54,809 bases of DNA from assembly GCA_016185625.1 (NCBI GenBank), contig JACPND010000018.1, forward strand, positions 1 to 54,809, written 5' to 3'. Shown here piece after piece: positions 1-9,182 of this stretch; the stretch's first letter is position 1, and each line of letters opens with the position of its first letter. Made by a program: the position numbers and the translations under genes. The notes beneath the pieces were generated by a model. It was not told the DNA's origin. It made no database searches and saw only the letters and a program-made list of their open reading frames with translations. The DNA comes from Candidatus Woesearchaeota archaeon (GTDB lineage: Archaea; Nanobdellota; Nanobdellia; Woesearchaeales; GW2011-AR9).

Positions 1-326
1 GTTTTAATATGCGATTGTTGAATGTAAGTTTATCGATATCCACATGAGAAGAAGATACGCTCTATTTAAAGGTTTTTTTGACTATTCAAAAAAGGTGAAT
101 CGCTCTCGGAGATACTGACATACGGCTATGTGTAAGTGAGCATTCTGTCGATGTGGATATTTGATTCAATAAACTCAAAGTCAATAGCATTGTCGTAAGG
201 GCCCACTGCAAAATAAATTGATAAGTTTTAGAAAAATTATCCTCCCATTTCACTTAAAAATTTGCTATTTTATTTTGTGGCAAGCCCTAATATGCTCTGC
301 ATAGATGCTCTTTATTTGTCGGGATA
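1..326. other. Intergenic sequence at window edge, nothing recognised
   Basis: AT-rich sequence with no open reading frame that I can support and no RNA fold that I recognise. The listed short frames here have no protein-like composition. It may hold the 3' region of a gene lying outside the window. Confidence 0.5.
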
Positions 327-470
327 GGGGAAACGGCAGGCCGTGTGCTCGGCAGAAAGCTGGATTTCATTATTGCTGCAACTTGATGTTTACGACGAGA
401 GCTTTCTGTTCCTTAACTTTGTGCAAAGCAGTGGCTTGGCCTCACACACCTCTTGGCCTTGCCGTCTCCC
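327..470. repeat. Long inverted-repeat element E1
   Basis: The ends form an imperfect inverted repeat: GGGAAACGGCAGGCC at the left and GGCCTTGCCGTCTCCC at the right, with an inner stem AGAAAGCT/AGCTTTCT (354-361 and 400-407). Read on the minus strand it contains AGGCCAAGAGGTGTGTGAGG and GCCGAGCACACGGCC, which closely match element E2 at 8986-9139. This indicates a dispersed non-coding family and not a lone hairpin. Confidence 0.6.
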
Positions 471-484
471 GATGAGTATACAGT

Positions 485-552
485 CATCTTTTCGTGATAC
501 GGCTTTTTGCCCTGTATTTTGTTAGGCCCAATAGCTTATTTCTTCCCAAATC
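485..552. repeat. 68-bp dispersed repeat P, copy A
   Basis: This copy matches 10423-10490 with about 6 differences in 68 bases. Both contain a hairpin-forming core (tacgg...ccgta) followed by the conserved taggcccaatagcttatt. The copy lies just downstream of nrdJ on the minus strand and could act as its terminator. The ORF-track proteins at 484-681 and 10422-10616 share a tail only because of this repeat. Confidence 0.7.
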
Positions 553-593
553 TTCTACGCTTCTAGCGTTCATGCCTTCTGTTCCACTCGACC

Positions 594-3500
594 TCACGAG
601 CATCCACTGGTCTCCCCGCAGACTTCGCAGAGCATACAGGTCCCATTCTGCCGCAGCTGGGCGGCACCGCAACCGCTGCATTTCTGCTTTCCGCTTTTCG
701 TTTCCGTCGTCATCGCCACCTTCGGCGTCACGCGTACTTCTCCGCCATTCCCTTCCGACTCCTTGAGGAAATGGCTTAATTCCTGCATGATGGGATGCCC
801 GTCCACCGCCACCTGCTGCGCCAGGAGTGCAGGACTGAACCCGTTTTTCAGGCTGAAATTCACCATCTTGACGACAGCCGTAAGCATCGTCTGCTGCACC
901 GGCGTTAAACTGGCCATCTCCACTGCAACTTCCCGCAATTGTCCGCCGTCGTCAAACTTCCCGTCGAGTATCAATTCCCGCTGGCCAAACAGGACCTTTT
1001 TCTTCACTCGGCTTACTGCTGCCTCTTCTACTTCTTCTTCCAATAATTTCTTTAACTCTGGACTTTCTTCCAACGTCGTATTCAGCGGCTGGCTTAGTTT
1101 CGAGCCATCACGATACAATGCCACGGCTTTGATCATCATTTTCCAGGCGTCGTAATAGGCCTGCTTGATCTGCTCCACGCTCCAGTCGCGTGGCATATTA
1201 ATCGTTTTGGAAATCGCCCCGGAGATGAATGACTGGACGGCAGCCACCATCTTCAGATGACCATAGGGATGGATGTAGCGCTGGCCTTTCTTGCCGCATT
1301 TGTTGGCGCAATCAAAGACGGCATAATGTTCCTCTTTGAGATGCGGTGCCCCTTCCATGGTCATCGTACCGCAGATATATTCATTGGCGGCATCAATCTC
1401 ATCTTTGGAGAAGCCCAGTACCGTCAAGAGATCGCCGGATTTTCCATTCATCAGCTGGGTATACTCTGCCTCGCCGATGTTCCATTGATTAAAGACGTGA
1501 CGGATGTCCATGACCTTATGAAGGTCTTTTTCCAGCGCCAGGATCTGCTTGTCTTGTAACCCGCAATCGAGCAAGGATTCGCGATTGACGTACGGCGCTC
1601 CTTGAAAAACGGCGTGGCCGAGACAATAGGCAATAATGTCTTTAATCTGCATCTCCGTGTAGCCAAGGCGCTGTAACGCCTTCGGCACGGACTGATTCAC
1701 GATCTTGAAAAAGCCGCCGCCGGCCAATTTCTTGAATTTGACTAAAGCATAATCTGGTTCAACTCCAGTGGTGTCGCAATCGAGGACCAGCCCGATAGTT
1801 CCCGTAGGAGCGATCACACTAACTTGCGCATTGCGATATCCAAATTTCTTTCCAAATTGCAGTGCCTTATCCCAGGAGTCGCGCGACGCTTTAAGAAGAT
1901 CTGGGGGGCAGACCTCATGATCGATGGCCTGCGGCGTGATGGTCAATCCTTCGTATTTATTCTCATTGTATGCAGCGGCACGATGATTACGGATAACCTT
2001 AAGCATATGTCCTTTGTTTTTTTCATAATTCTGGAAGGCTCCCAAACTTCCGGCCATTTCTGCCGATGTGGTATAGGCATCTCCTGTCATGATTGCCGCC
2101 AGCGCGCCAGCAATAGACCGTCCTTCATCACTGTCGTAAGGAATGCTTTGCAGCATCAGGAGCGTACCCATATTCGCGTATCCCAAACCTAAGGTGCGGA
2201 ACTGATAACTTCTGATGGCAATCTGCTCGCTGGGGAATTGCGCCATCAGGATGGATATTTCCAAAGCGATGGTCCACAAACGTATGGCATGCCGATATCC
2301 TTCGATATGGAAAATGCCGGTTTGGTCGTCATAAAATTTAATCAAGTTGATGGACGCAAGATTGCAGGCGGTATCATCCAAAAAGTTGTACTCGGCGCAG
2401 GGGTTACTCCCATTGATTCTGCCATCTTCCGGGCAGGTGTGCCATTCGTTGATGGTGGTGTCGTACTGCACTCCGGGATCAGCGCAAGCCCAGGCACAAT
2501 ACCCGATGTCATCCCAAATTTTTTGGGCAGGCACTGATTTCAGAATTTCTCCGTTGGTGCGCCCTTTAAGCTGCCATTCTTTTCCATTGTGCAATACTTC
2601 AAAGAACTGGTTTGGGATGCGCACAGAATTGTTGCTGTTTTGTCCAGACACGGTCAGATAGGCTTCTGATTCATAATGGGTATCGAATTCATGCAGCGGA
2701 AAATCATAGCCCTGTCGTGCTAAATCCAGAGCGCGGACTAAATAGTTTAGGGGAATGTTCTGCTTAGTGCATTGCTTCAGGACTTTGCGAATATCTTTAT
2801 CTTCGAGCGGGTTAGGCTTGTTTTTAGCCAGCTCGACTAATTTTGCTAATTTTTGTTTCATGATCTTGCTTCCGGTAACCAGCGCGGCAACTTTTTCTTC
2901 TTCACGGACTTTCCACCAGATGAAGTCTTCAATTTCAAGATGATCCAGATCCAGAGAAACCATCTTTGCAGCCCGGCGGGTAGTACCGCCCGATTTGATG
3001 CTGCCGGCAGCCGTATCAAAAATTTTAAGGAAACTCATCAATCCGGAACTCGTTCCGCCGCCAGCCAATCTTTCTCCTTTGCCGCGGAGACGTGAGAAAT
3101 TACTTCCGCTTCCTGAGCCGTACTTGAAAATCCTGGCTTCGCGCGTCAGCAGGCTGAAAATGCCGCCATCGCGGACGAGATCATCATCGAGAGATTGAAT
3201 GAAACAGGCGTGAGGTACGGAACGGCTATACGCATCCTGAGAATATTCTAATTGTCCGGTGTCTGGATTGACATAGCTGTGCCCCTGTGCCGGTCCGGTC
3301 AATCCATACGCCCAATGCAAACCAGTCGTAAACCATTGCGGAGAATTGGGAGCCGCCACCTGGCCGATGAGCATATAGACCATTTCCTCATAGAAAATCC
3401 GGGCATCTTCAGGAGTGGCGAAGTAATTATATTTTTCTCCCCATGAGCGCCAGCAGCCGGCAATCCGATGAGCTACCTGCTTGATGGAATGCTCGCTGCC

Positions 3501-3791
3501 GGTGATAACCTTGCCGCTTTCTTCTAATAAAGGTTCGCCGCGTTCATTGCGGAGAGGAACACCGGCTTTCCGAAAATATTTCTGCGCCAGAATATCAGTC
3601 GCCACCTGTGTCCAGAACACCGGAACTTCCACATCATCCATCTGAAAGACGATCGAGCCGTCTGGATTCTTGATAACGGAGCTGCGCTTTTCATAGGCAA
3701 ACATCTCAAATGGTGAAATCCCCTCTTGGGTAAAATAACGCGGGATTTGCAATCCCTGAGTTCCAACGACAATTGTTTCCTGATTTTTCAT
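594..3791 (-). CDS. nrdJ: Adenosylcobalamin-dependent (class II) ribonucleoside-diphosphate reductase
   Basis: The enzyme reduces ribonucleotides to deoxyribonucleotides using a B12-derived radical. The 1065-residue protein carries the N-terminal VPHACF redox cysteine region, the active-site motif NPCAEY with the following ACNLASINL stretch, and the late IAPTGTIGL segment typical of class II enzymes. Its C-terminal cysteine-rich tail (CSGCG...CMLCEVCG) fits the zinc/redox tail that re-reduces the active site. No intein is visible. It lies 4 bp downstream of nrdR on the same strand, so the two form an operon, probably repressed through the paired NrdR boxes upstream. Only the product call rests on family knowledge; activity is inferred. 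Confidence 0.96.
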   Translation of the reverse strand: MKNQETIVVGTQGLQIPRYFTQEGISPFEMFAYEKRSSVIKNPDGSIVFQMDDVEVPVFWTQVATDILAQKYFRKAGVPLRNERGEPLLEESGKVITGSEHSIKQVAHRIAGCWRSWGEKYNYFATPEDARIFYEEMVYMLIGQVAAPNSPQWFTTGLHWAYGLTGPAQGHSYVNPDTGQLEYSQDAYSRSVPHACFIQSLDDDLVRDGGIFSLLTREARIFKYGSGSGSNFSRLRGKGERLAGGGTSSGLMSFLKIFDTAAGSIKSGGTTRRAAKMVSLDLDHLEIEDFIWWKVREEEKVAALVTGSKIMKQKLAKLVELAKNKPNPLEDKDIRKVLKQCTKQNIPLNYLVRALDLARQGYDFPLHEFDTHYESEAYLTVSGQNSNNSVRIPNQFFEVLHNGKEWQLKGRTNGEILKSVPAQKIWDDIGYCAWACADPGVQYDTTINEWHTCPEDGRINGSNPCAEYNFLDDTACNLASINLIKFYDDQTGIFHIEGYRHAIRLWTIALEISILMAQFPSEQIAIRSYQFRTLGLGYANMGTLLMLQSIPYDSDEGRSIAGALAAIMTGDAYTTSAEMAGSLGAFQNYEKNKGHMLKVIRNHRAAAYNENKYEGLTITPQAIDHEVCPPDLLKASRDSWDKALQFGKKFGYRNAQVSVIAPTGTIGLVLDCDTTGVEPDYALVKFKKLAGGGFFKIVNQSVPKALQRLGYTEMQIKDIIAYCLGHAVFQGAPYVNRESLLDCGLQDKQILALEKDLHKVMDIRHVFNQWNIGEAEYTQLMNGKSGDLLTVLGFSKDEIDAANEYICGTMTMEGAPHLKEEHYAVFDCANKCGKKGQRYIHPYGHLKMVAAVQSFISGAISKTINMPRDWSVEQIKQAYYDAWKMMIKAVALYRDGSKLSQPLNTTLEESPELKKLLEEEVEEAAVSRVKKKVLFGQRELILDGKFDDGGQLREVAVEMASLTPVQQTMLTAVVKMVNFSLKNGFSPALLAQQVAVDGHPIMQELSHFLKESEGNGGEVRVTPKVAMTTETKSGKQKCSGCGAAQLRQNGTCMLCEVCGETSGCS

Positions 3792-3795
3792 GGTC

Positions 3796-4233
3796 TCACC
3801 CCAAAGCTATAGCTTTCAATTCTTTTTTTAACAATAATGGATCTTCTATGGACTTGTAGACAGACGCGTATCGCAGATAGGCCATCTTGTCGTGCTTTTT
3901 CAATTCGGACAGGACAATCCTGCCAATATCTGTGGTCTTGACGGGATGGTTTTTTTTGTTGAGAATTTTTTGCTCGATTTTTTTGGTAAGCTGCATCAAG
4001 GTGGCGGGATCGGTCTTGCTGCAGGCTTTGGCGATACTATGATAGATTTTTTGGATGTCAAAATCTTCTTCCCGGCCGTCTTTTTTGGTGACCGTGAGAT
4101 GGAAAACCGCCGTTTCATAGGTGGTGAAGCGGTTGCTACATTCAGGGCATTCTCTTCTTCGGCGCAGGGAATTCTCCGTGAGCCGGCTTTCCAGTACTCT
4201 GGTGTCTGCATAAGAACAAAATGGACAATACAT
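3796..4233 (-). CDS. nrdR: NrdR transcriptional repressor
   Basis: NrdR is an ATP/dATP-sensing repressor of ribonucleotide reductase genes. The protein starts MYCPFC and shows the zinc ribbon CPFC...CPEC followed by an ATP-cone domain (the [13 protein letters not shown] region). The ORF track starts 12 codons earlier (4269), but MYCPFC is the family start, an upstream gaggggtg fits a ribosome binding site, and the longer start would place the operator inside the gene. It is the first gene of nrdR-nrdJ. NrdR is widespread in bacteria and uncommon in archaea, so transfer is possible. The autoregulated layout is inferred from the boxes. Confidence 0.95.
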   Translation of the reverse strand: MYCPFCSYADTRVLESRLTENSLRRRRECPECSNRFTTYETAVFHLTVTKKDGREEDFDIQKIYHSIAKACSKTDPATLMQLTKKIEQKILNKKNHPVKTTDIGRIVLSELKKHDKMAYLRYASVYKSIEDPLLLKKELKAIALG

Positions 4234-4265
4234 CGCACACCCCTCTTTTGACACTAGACTTTTTA

Positions 4266-4312
4266 ACACTAGATATAGTGTTTGTCTCTATTTTATTAAC
4301 TATATGTAGTGT
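4266..4312 (-). promoter_or_regulatory. Two phased NrdR boxes upstream of nrdR-nrdJ
   Basis: The first box, acactagatatagtgt at 4266-4281, is nearly a perfect palindrome. The second, taactatatgtagtgt at 4297-4312, fits the same pattern. Their starts are 31 bp apart, about three helical turns, as in bacterial NrdR operators. They sit 33-79 bp upstream of the chosen nrdR start and overlap AT-rich promoter sequence. Confidence 0.88.
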
Positions 4313-4470
4313 TGAGCTGGACTTTCAGGAAAATAAACTTCTTTAAATAGTTTTTAGTAGTGTGATGTGCATATTAGGATGGTTATGTTTAAGTGGTATG
4401 GAAAAGATTACAGGTTTTGAGAAAGGATTAAAGTAGAAAGATTTATTAAATCTGAAAGATATTTTTAGTT

Positions 4471-4821
4471 ATGGAAAAGAAGATTTACGAAGGGAGAAAT
4501 GTTGGCTTGCTGACAACGTTGGACGGGGCGGTAGAAGTGTATCGGAATACAGAACCCGGCTCGACTGTGGAAGGCAGGGAAGTAACAATACTGCATCTGA
4601 GAGGAGTTACCGTCAAGAAAGCGGAGTACTGGGATCCTTTCCACGTGGTGGAAGTTGGTGGCCTGAATTCGGCTCGCAAGAATTATGATCATCTGGAAAA
4701 AGCAATGCGGATGAGCATTACTCTTTATGGTGTTGATGAGAGATCGCTGGGCGGAGTTGAAAGGAAGATTCTGGATGAAATTAAAGGTAAAGGAGCATCT
4801 TCCTATGAGAGGAACAAATAA
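4471..4821 (+). CDS. Hypothetical protein, 116 aa
   Basis: I do not recognise the family. The protein is soluble and mixed alpha/beta in composition (starts MEKKIYEGRNVGLLTT), with no signal peptide, membrane segment or cysteine motif. It stands alone, divergent from nrdR. Its stop codon is the first base triplet of the adjoining repeat element R1, so transcription probably ends in that hairpin. Codon composition looks like that of neighbouring genes, which supports a real gene. Confidence 0.6.
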   Translation: MEKKIYEGRNVGLLTTLDGAVEVYRNTEPGSTVEGREVTILHLRGVTVKKAEYWDPFHVVEVGGLNSARKNYDHLEKAMRMSITLYGVDERSLGGVERKILDEIKGKGASSYERNK

Positions 4822-4924
4822 AGAAGGGTTTGAATAACTATCCAATTTGTCAAACCCTTCTAAGAAGAACTTTGAATTTTAATACAAAATAGGGATTATT
4901 CAAGATTATTCAAAGTTCTCTAAA
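4819..4924. repeat. Two-hairpin repeat R, copy 1
   Basis: The first hairpin pairs AGAAGGGTTTGAATAA with a sequence ending CAAACCCTTCT, and the second pairs AGAACTTTGAATTTT with ATTCAAAGTTCT. An almost identical copy lies inverted at 35141-35236 and diverged copies lie at 7724-7805 and 40993-41088. It begins exactly at the stop codon of the preceding gene, suggesting either a terminator role or insertion at a terminator. Confidence 0.88.
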
Positions 4925-4951
4925 GGAATGTTTGCTTAATCCAAATACTTT

Positions 4952-6883
4952 CTACGCAAAGACATTCACGACCGCGTTCAGCCAGAGTTTTATCCTATCA
5001 AGGAATCGGCCGGGAACAATGTTAATCTGAGCTTCCTGTGTCTGTGAATAATCCTCTTTCCAGACCGTGCGGACATTTATTTTAGTTGTGGCCGCCATCC
5101 TTTCGCTGGGCAGCACTGCCTCCACAGTTTCTCTGTCTTTGATTTCAGAAACCTCCCAATGATACTCGAATCCAGGGCTGGTCAGGTACACCTGCACATC
5201 CTGCGGCGTGCGAAAGGAGCTTTTGGACAGCGTCAGGGAAATAGGCACCTGTTCTCCATATGGGACTTTCTCAGGAACGGCAATATCTACCGTGAGCTGG
5301 GGTTCATCCCAGACCACATATTCTACGGACAGCTTCTTTTCAATGTCTTTATTCTCAGCCGTGACGATCATTTTTCTCCATCCTGGCTTTTTTTCCTGCA
5401 CCTGAATCGAGGACCTCTTTAGCTGATTGATGGGCAAGTCCAGCGTTTCGCAGACGTCTCCGATGCAGAAGCGGACTCCATCCAGGTTGCTGTTGCCGAC
5501 ATTTTTCAGCGAGCACTGCACCTCGGCCTCTTTATCGAGAACCAGTTCTTTTTGGTAGGTACAGGTGAGGGAAACTTTCCGCGAATAGGTTTTTTCTTCA
5601 TCGCGGACGGAGAGCTGCTCGATTTCATCCCGACGGTAATAGCTTTTTCCTGATTCGAGATAAAAAGCATCCTGGATGGAGGTATTCCGTTCTGAATAGA
5701 TGACCGCGGGGAAGGTGTAGCGATAGTCAGTGTCTACATCAGACAGGAAAATAATCCAGGTCGTCTCTTTGATTTCTTTTGGCCCCAGCAGGATCGTGCG
5801 CTTATTTTTTCCTTCGATGTTGACTTCTTTCGGAACGGCTAATTGCAGCGTGGTGGCGACATAGTAATCGGCAGTGTTTTTGACGATGCCTTTGATTAGA
5901 TTGTAACTGCCAAAGCCGACTTCCGGAGCAAGAATCTCCAAGTCCAATCGAATTTCCTCAGGAACCTGTTTGCCTTTTTTTATAATATTGACGTTGAGAT
6001 CAAGGTCCTTGGCTCGGAGCGTTACGTCTTCGGCAAGCCATTGATAGGTCGTCGCTGGTTCAGCCGGATCAAATCCATCGCGCAGTTTGATATGAGTGAC
6101 GTCGACATAGCCATATTCGCCAAAGGTGATATCGAACGGCACCCAGCCGATGTCCGGGAAATAGACTTCTGCCCAGCCATGCGGCTGCCAGTTTTCCGTA
6201 AACAGATCCGAAGTGGTGTAACTTATTCCTGAGACAAAGCGTGCCGGAATGCCCAGCGACCGGGCCATCGCCACAAAGAGGGAAGTCATCTCATCGCAAA
6301 CACCTTCTTTGTTCTCTAATACCCAGCTGGCTTTCTGTGATGCTGTCGCCGTTAAGGTGTTGAGATCATATTTGACATTCTGTTCTACCCAACTGGCCAG
6401 TTTAAACGCAACTTTAAATAAGTCGTCTTCTCCTTCCGCCAATTCCGCGGCTTTGGCGATGATGTCGGGATTATGGGAGTCAATCGTGGCGGTGGGCAGA
6501 AGATAATCTTCATAGCCCGTTACGGAGGTGATGGGGAAAGGAATTTTTTGCTTTACCTTGAGACGGGCATTGTTGGTGCGGATGAGGGAGGCGTAACCAA
6601 ATTTATAACTAGCAATTTTTGGGAAATTCCAGACAAAGCTGATTTTTTCATCAAACGCTCTCCCCTCGGTTTCCAAAGAAATGATCTTCTGCCGGAAATC
6701 TTCACTGGGATAGAGAAATAGGTCGGCTCGTGCTTCACTGATTTTGGCGTTTTCGCGCGGCGCTTCTAAGGTAAACCCGCCTTCTACTTCTAATCTTAAA
6801 TCCAAAGTATCATATTGATAGAGATTATTGTCGGCAAAAACAAGAGAAGCCAGCAGTACGATAAGGACAATCAATTTTTTCAT
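4952..6883 (-). CDS. Secreted transglutaminase-like protein
   Basis: The start at 6883 (MKKLIVLIVLLASLVFA) gives a clean signal peptide; the ORF-track start is a GTG three codons upstream. The central part has the transglutaminase-core triad: Cys in NKEGVCDEMTSLFVAMAR with LGIPARFVSG, His in PHGWAEVYFPDIGW, and Asp in FDITFGEYGYVDV. The second half is beta-rich and repetitive, like immunoglobulin-type or CARDB-type domains, and ends in a short hydrophobic stretch. Known relatives are extracellular proteases or cross-linking enzymes, and the substrate here is unknown. It has its own TATA-like tttataat upstream and is divergent from the thiI-like gene. Confidence 0.82.
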   Translation of the reverse strand: MKKLIVLIVLLASLVFADNNLYQYDTLDLRLEVEGGFTLEAPRENAKISEARADLFLYPSEDFRQKIISLETEGRAFDEKISFVWNFPKIASYKFGYASLIRTNNARLKVKQKIPFPITSVTGYEDYLLPTATIDSHNPDIIAKAAELAEGEDDLFKVAFKLASWVEQNVKYDLNTLTATASQKASWVLENKEGVCDEMTSLFVAMARSLGIPARFVSGISYTTSDLFTENWQPHGWAEVYFPDIGWVPFDITFGEYGYVDVTHIKLRDGFDPAEPATTYQWLAEDVTLRAKDLDLNVNIIKKGKQVPEEIRLDLEILAPEVGFGSYNLIKGIVKNTADYYVATTLQLAVPKEVNIEGKNKRTILLGPKEIKETTWIIFLSDVDTDYRYTFPAVIYSERNTSIQDAFYLESGKSYYRRDEIEQLSVRDEEKTYSRKVSLTCTYQKELVLDKEAEVQCSLKNVGNSNLDGVRFCIGDVCETLDLPINQLKRSSIQVQEKKPGWRKMIVTAENKDIEKKLSVEYVVWDEPQLTVDIAVPEKVPYGEQVPISLTLSKSSFRTPQDVQVYLTSPGFEYHWEVSEIKDRETVEAVLPSERMAATTKINVRTVWKEDYSQTQEAQINIVPGRFLDRIKLWLNAVVNVFA

Positions 6884-6968
6884 GTCAATCACGATTTAGG
6901 ACATTAAGAAGAAGCTAATTATAAACCTAACCCAAAATCTTATAAAATATCCTCTTCATTCCAAAGGT

Positions 6969-7583
6969 ATGGATAAAGCCATTGCCCTGTTAAGTGGCGG
7001 GATAGATTCTCCCGTAGCCATCCATCTGATGCAGAATCGTGTGGGGATCATTGCTGCGCATTTCCATCAGCTGCCTCTGACGGATGAGAAAGAGATTGTG
7101 AAAGTGAAAGAGTTAAGTAAAATTCTCGGGCTGAAGAAAATCTATCTGGTTCCGTTTGCTCCCGTTCTTCAGCAGTTGGTGAGCCAATGCACACATACAT
7201 ACTATTTTATATTATCAAAGATCGCGATGATGAGAGCTGCCGAGATCATTGCGGCCAAGGAAGGCGCAACGTATTTGATTACAGGCGAGAATTTGGGACA
7301 AGTTTCCAGCCAGACGTTAAGCAATCTTGTTTCCATCACCAAAAATGTTTCATTGGAGATTTTCCGTCCGCTGCTGACCTATGATAAAGAAGAAATCGTC
7401 CGGGTGGCGAAACGGATTGGCACGTACGAAACATCCAAAGGCCCGGAAATCTGCTGCTTGCTGGGCCCGAAGCATCCGGCAACCAAATCCGATTGGCAAG
7501 AGATCGGGAAAGAACTGGAGAAGTTAAATTTGAAGGGATTGCTGGAGCAGAGTTTAGGGAAGGCGGAGATTATTATTCTTTAA
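6969..7583 (+). CDS. ThiI-like PP-loop sulfurtransferase (short form)
   Basis: The protein has the PP-loop ATP-binding motif SGGIDSPVA near its N-terminus, and its body matches the adenylating domain of ThiI, the enzyme that makes 4-thiouridine in tRNA. The later GPEICCLLGPKHPAT resembles the cysteine-containing segment of archaeal ThiI proteins. At 204 residues it lacks the N-terminal ferredoxin-like and THUMP tRNA-binding domains and the rhodanese domain, so it either works with a partner or acts on a different substrate. It is probably monocistronic with a nearly leaderless start. The homology is clear and the exact reaction is not. Confidence 0.82.
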   Translation: MDKAIALLSGGIDSPVAIHLMQNRVGIIAAHFHQLPLTDEKEIVKVKELSKILGLKKIYLVPFAPVLQQLVSQCTHTYYFILSKIAMMRAAEIIAAKEGATYLITGENLGQVSSQTLSNLVSITKNVSLEIFRPLLTYDKEEIVRVAKRIGTYETSKGPEICCLLGPKHPATKSDWQEIGKELEKLNLKGLLEQSLGKAEIIIL

Positions 7584-7730
7584 CTGCCATATTATCTTAA
7601 TCCGCGTCAGAAGCGCGTCGATTGAATCATCATGGTACATGCCATCCCACACAAGATCAGCAGCATAGGTTTCAAACAACTTTTCGTCTAGGCTGGTTCC
7701 AAACGTAGCCGAAAATACAACATATAGAAG
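7554..7730 (-). pseudogene. Possible gene fragment truncated by repeat R
   Basis: The frame encodes protein-like sequence (TSLDEKLFETYAADLVWDGMY then DDSIDALLTRIKIIW), but its 5' end runs into repeat copy R3. No start with a ribosome binding site survives, and its 3' end overlaps the convergent ThiI-like gene by 30 bp. I do not recognise the family. The rest of 7584-7904 holds R3 and no convincing gene. Confidence 0.35.
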
Positions 7731-7805
7731 GGTTTGAATAACCATCAAATCTAGTCACTTCTTTCGTGATTTTCCTAACGGAAAGATTTGTCAAACCATT
7801 CTATA
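7724..7805. repeat. Two-hairpin repeat R, copy 3 (diverged)
   Basis: Outer arms TATAGAAGGGTTTGAATAAC and ...TTTGTCAAACCATTCTATA match repeat R. The interior differs and contains tctagtcacttc and ttttcctaacggaaag, both also found inside element E3 at about 36425-36515. It thus looks like a composite of two repeat families. Confidence 0.7.
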
Positions 7806-7904
7806 ATGGCCGGCTGATACTCCTTGAGGATCGGGTAATCCAGAAATGTATGCCAGAGGAAAAAAAATCGTTTATCCGGACTGGGTCAAAAATGATGAGA
7901 GATT

Positions 7905-8945
7905 TTATATTGATATCGTGATCAATCCTTTAGGCGCCTTCGTCAGCACTCTCACCTTCCCATCAAACAGTATTGTGTCCTCGATCCGCAGACCAAATTT
8001 CCCTGTGATATAAATCCCCGGCTCGATAGTGAAGACGTGATTCTTCAGGACAGTATAGTTCGCTTCCGGGAGGTAGGTGGGATGCTCATGCACTTCAATC
8101 CCAATCCCGTGGCCGAGAGAATGAATGAATTGTCGGCTATCATCGCCTAATCTCTCTCGCGCCACTTTCTCTAACTCAGCATATGCCTTCCCTTCGGCAA
8201 CCGCCGCAATGGCGGCTTGCTGTGCAGAAAGGAGTAGATGATACATCTCAACTTCTTGTTTCGCCGGCTTTCCCAAGAACACCACCCTGGTCATGTCCGC
8301 ACAATAGAATTGATAGCGGGCACCAAAGTCTACCAATAAAAATCCACGCGTCAATTTCGTATTCCCTGTCAGATGATGCGGAATGGCGGCATTCTTCCCC
8401 ATCGCCGTGATGGTCGGAAAAGAAAGTTCGGCGCCTTGCCGTTTGATGGATTGTTCTAAAAATAAAGCCACGTCTTTTTCCGTGCGAAGTTTTTTCTTTT
8501 TTAATTGCGCTAAGAGTTCGGCAAAGGCGTTATCCGTAATCCGACAGGCTTTCTGTATTTTCTTCATCTCTGAGGTAGTTTTCTGCATCCGCAAGGCTCT
8601 CAGTGTACTGGAAATATCGATGAATGTGGCGTGAGGATAGGCCGCTTTCAGCTTTTTTGCGATAGTGAGGCTTATCCCTTCGTAATTCAGCCCGACTTTT
8701 TTCACCGTTTGGTCGGATACTTGCTGCTCCCATCTTTTCTCGGCAACATGGACAGCCACACCTGAAATTTTTGGAGCTGGATCTAGCTTGCCGACATAAA
8801 AACTGGCTCCTTTCGGCTTCACCATCAGAAACGAAAAGGTGGGATTCGTTTGAGTGAAGTAAGAAATATGGACGTCCTGGTCGTAGAAAAAAGCCAGATT
8901 GAAATTTTGTTCCCTGAGAAAGGATTGAAGCTGAGAGAGTTTCAT
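7905..8945 (-). CDS. M24 family aminopeptidase (Xaa-Pro aminopeptidase-like)
   Basis: The enzyme belongs to the pita-bread metallopeptidases that cut N-terminal residues, often next to proline. The N-terminal 120 residues form the creatinase-like domain. The catalytic domain shows the metal ligands in order: Asp in LLVDFGARYQFYCADMTR, His in HSLGHGIGIEVHEHP, Glu in FTIEPGIY, and Glu near the end in GLRIEDTI. Length 346 matches short archaeal homologues. It is cytoplasmic, with no signal peptide. It appears monocistronic, and its upstream region holds element E2. Confidence 0.9.
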   Translation of the reverse strand: MKLSQLQSFLREQNFNLAFFYDQDVHISYFTQTNPTFSFLMVKPKGASFYVGKLDPAPKISGVAVHVAEKRWEQQVSDQTVKKVGLNYEGISLTIAKKLKAAYPHATFIDISSTLRALRMQKTTSEMKKIQKACRITDNAFAELLAQLKKKKLRTEKDVALFLEQSIKRQGAELSFPTITAMGKNAAIPHHLTGNTKLTRGFLLVDFGARYQFYCADMTRVVFLGKPAKQEVEMYHLLLSAQQAAIAAVAEGKAYAELEKVARERLGDDSRQFIHSLGHGIGIEVHEHPTYLPEANYTVLKNHVFTIEPGIYITGKFGLRIEDTILFDGKVRVLTKAPKGLITISI

Positions 8946-8985
8946 AACCGTTTGAATATAGCTTATTTTAATATACTTTTCCCCA

Positions 8986-9139
8986 GATACTGTTTACTTA
9001 ATGAATGACGGCTAGGCCAAGATGTTTGTGAGGTAAAGCTACATACTGTTCTTGGAACGGCTTTTCCTTGAAACTGAGTTATCGAAAAAGCCGCCGAGCA
9101 AACGGCCAGCCGTCATTCATTCGTTAAGAACACAGTATC
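8986..9139. repeat. Long inverted-repeat element E2
   Basis: Left end GATACTGTTTACTTAATGAA and right end ATTCGTTAAGAACACAGTATC are inverted copies; inside them lie GACGGCTAGGCC and GGCCAGCCGTC, and the centre has another stem (CGGCTTTT...GAAAAAGCCG). It shares the core with E1, E3 and E4. It fills most of the 237-bp gap between the M24 and M16 genes. Confidence 0.75.
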
Positions 9140-9182
9140 TTTTCCCCAAAACCCTTAAAAACCCTAAAAATATGCTTTTCTC

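Noticed and set aside
484-681. 65-aa minus ORF sharing its C-terminus with 10422-10616
   Set aside because: The shared end comes from DNA repeat P, and most of the rest is antisense or alternate frame of the nrdJ 3' end.
7848-7904. Plus-strand start of a possible protein (MYARGKKIVYPDW)
   Set aside because: It soon runs antisense into the M24 peptidase gene and no homologue is recalled; support is too thin to list as a gene.
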